Shown here one piece after another: positions 54,364-54,514 of a stretch of DNA of 54,514 nt (within the stretch, counting starts at the first letter, position 1; every line of letters starts with the position of its first letter). The position numbers and the translations under genes were made by a program. The notes beneath the pieces are model-generated. The model searched no databases. It worked only from the letters and a program-made list of their open reading frames with translations, and was not told the DNA's origin. Origin of the DNA: Blastococcus sp. CT_GayMR19 (lineage in GTDB: Bacteria; Actinomycetota; Actinomycetes; Mycobacteriales; Geodermatophilaceae); the NCBI RefSeq assembly GCF_004570385.1, contig NZ_SPQL01000020.1, forward strand, positions 1 to 54,514, in the 5' to 3' direction.

Positions 54364-54514
54364 GTCGTGTGCAGGAATCGAGCCGTTCGCCCGGGCAATT
54401 CTGAGCGTGGGGAACGCAACCCGCGTGGCGCATGAAGTCTCCTGGGTCGCATGTGACACGCGTTGCGGCACCGCAGACTCTGACCAGCGCGCCGTCCACT
54501 ACTTGTCGATATCG

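Overview
The window is GC-rich actinobacterial chromosome (GTG starts, ATGA/GTGA gene overlaps, Arg/Ala/Gly-rich reverse frames). Protein flavour, the 13E12/DUF222 HNH genes, DUF3097, a DUF2382/PRC-barrel protein and a complete mycofactocin cluster suggest a member of the Geodermatophilaceae or close kin; this taxonomic guess is inference. No rRNA, tRNA, CRISPR array, prophage or insertion-sequence transposase was found.

Layout. 0-1.6 kb: the 5' end of an HNH/DUF222 gene behind an SOS-like box, three short perfect palindromes, and a DUF2786 protein. 1.8-9.0 kb: a molybdenum block, with an HTH-TOBE protein, modABC, a MocA-like cytidylyltransferase and moaE on the plus strand, and moaA, moaD, a CsbD-like protein and an SMP-30 protein on the minus strand. 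9.1-15.9 kb: MFS transporter plus tryptophan 2,3-dioxygenase, an aldo-keto reductase, a GntR/membrane-protein pair bracketed by inverted copies of a REP-like element, DUF3097, and a PRC-barrel stress protein ending in a strong terminator. 16.2-19.4 kb: MoxR ATPase, VWA protein and XdhC (CoxD/CoxE/CoxF-like maturation genes). 19.5-25.6 kb: mycofactocin genes mftA-B-C-D-E-SDR-F. 25.6-28.4 kb: an XRE regulator with a ClpP-like protein that seems to lack its catalytic Ser and His, then an acyl-CoA synthetase. 28.4-31.5 kb (minus): a second VWA/MoxR pair and an NDMA-type nicotinoprotein alcohol dehydrogenase. 31.7-36.7 kb: FAD monooxygenase, a small protein, a pyridoxamine-phosphate-oxidase-like protein, a GAF-domain regulator and an MFS exporter. 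37.0-41.9 kb: form II CO-dehydrogenase-type genes coxS-L-M-G. 42-54.5 kb: a second HNH/DUF222 gene, VOC/HxlR and ArsR/SRPBCC regulatory pairs, a dedA-HAD-hydrolase operon, an amidohydrolase, a VOC gene behind a 19-bp tandem array, an MBL-fold hydrolase, tldD/pmbA and a small Cys-rich protein ending in a strong terminator.

How the parts may work together. The Mo genes supply transport and cofactor. The MoxR/VWA/XdhC genes mature a molybdenum hydroxylase. The mycofactocin genes make the redox carrier for nicotinoprotein dehydrogenases such as the ADH at 30.4-31.5 kb. The same unusual palindrome, GCAACGTTGC, lies upstream of the ADH/monooxygenase pair (two copies 31 bp apart) and upstream of coxS (as an 18-bp perfect palindrome), with a GAF regulator gene between them. 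My main hypothesis is that these genes form one regulated alcohol -> aldehyde -> acid -> acyl-CoA pathway: mycofactocin-linked ADH, then the form II Mo enzyme acting as an aldehyde oxidase, then the AMP-forming acyl-CoA synthetase. The sequence supports the gene identities and shared sites; the pathway itself is inference.
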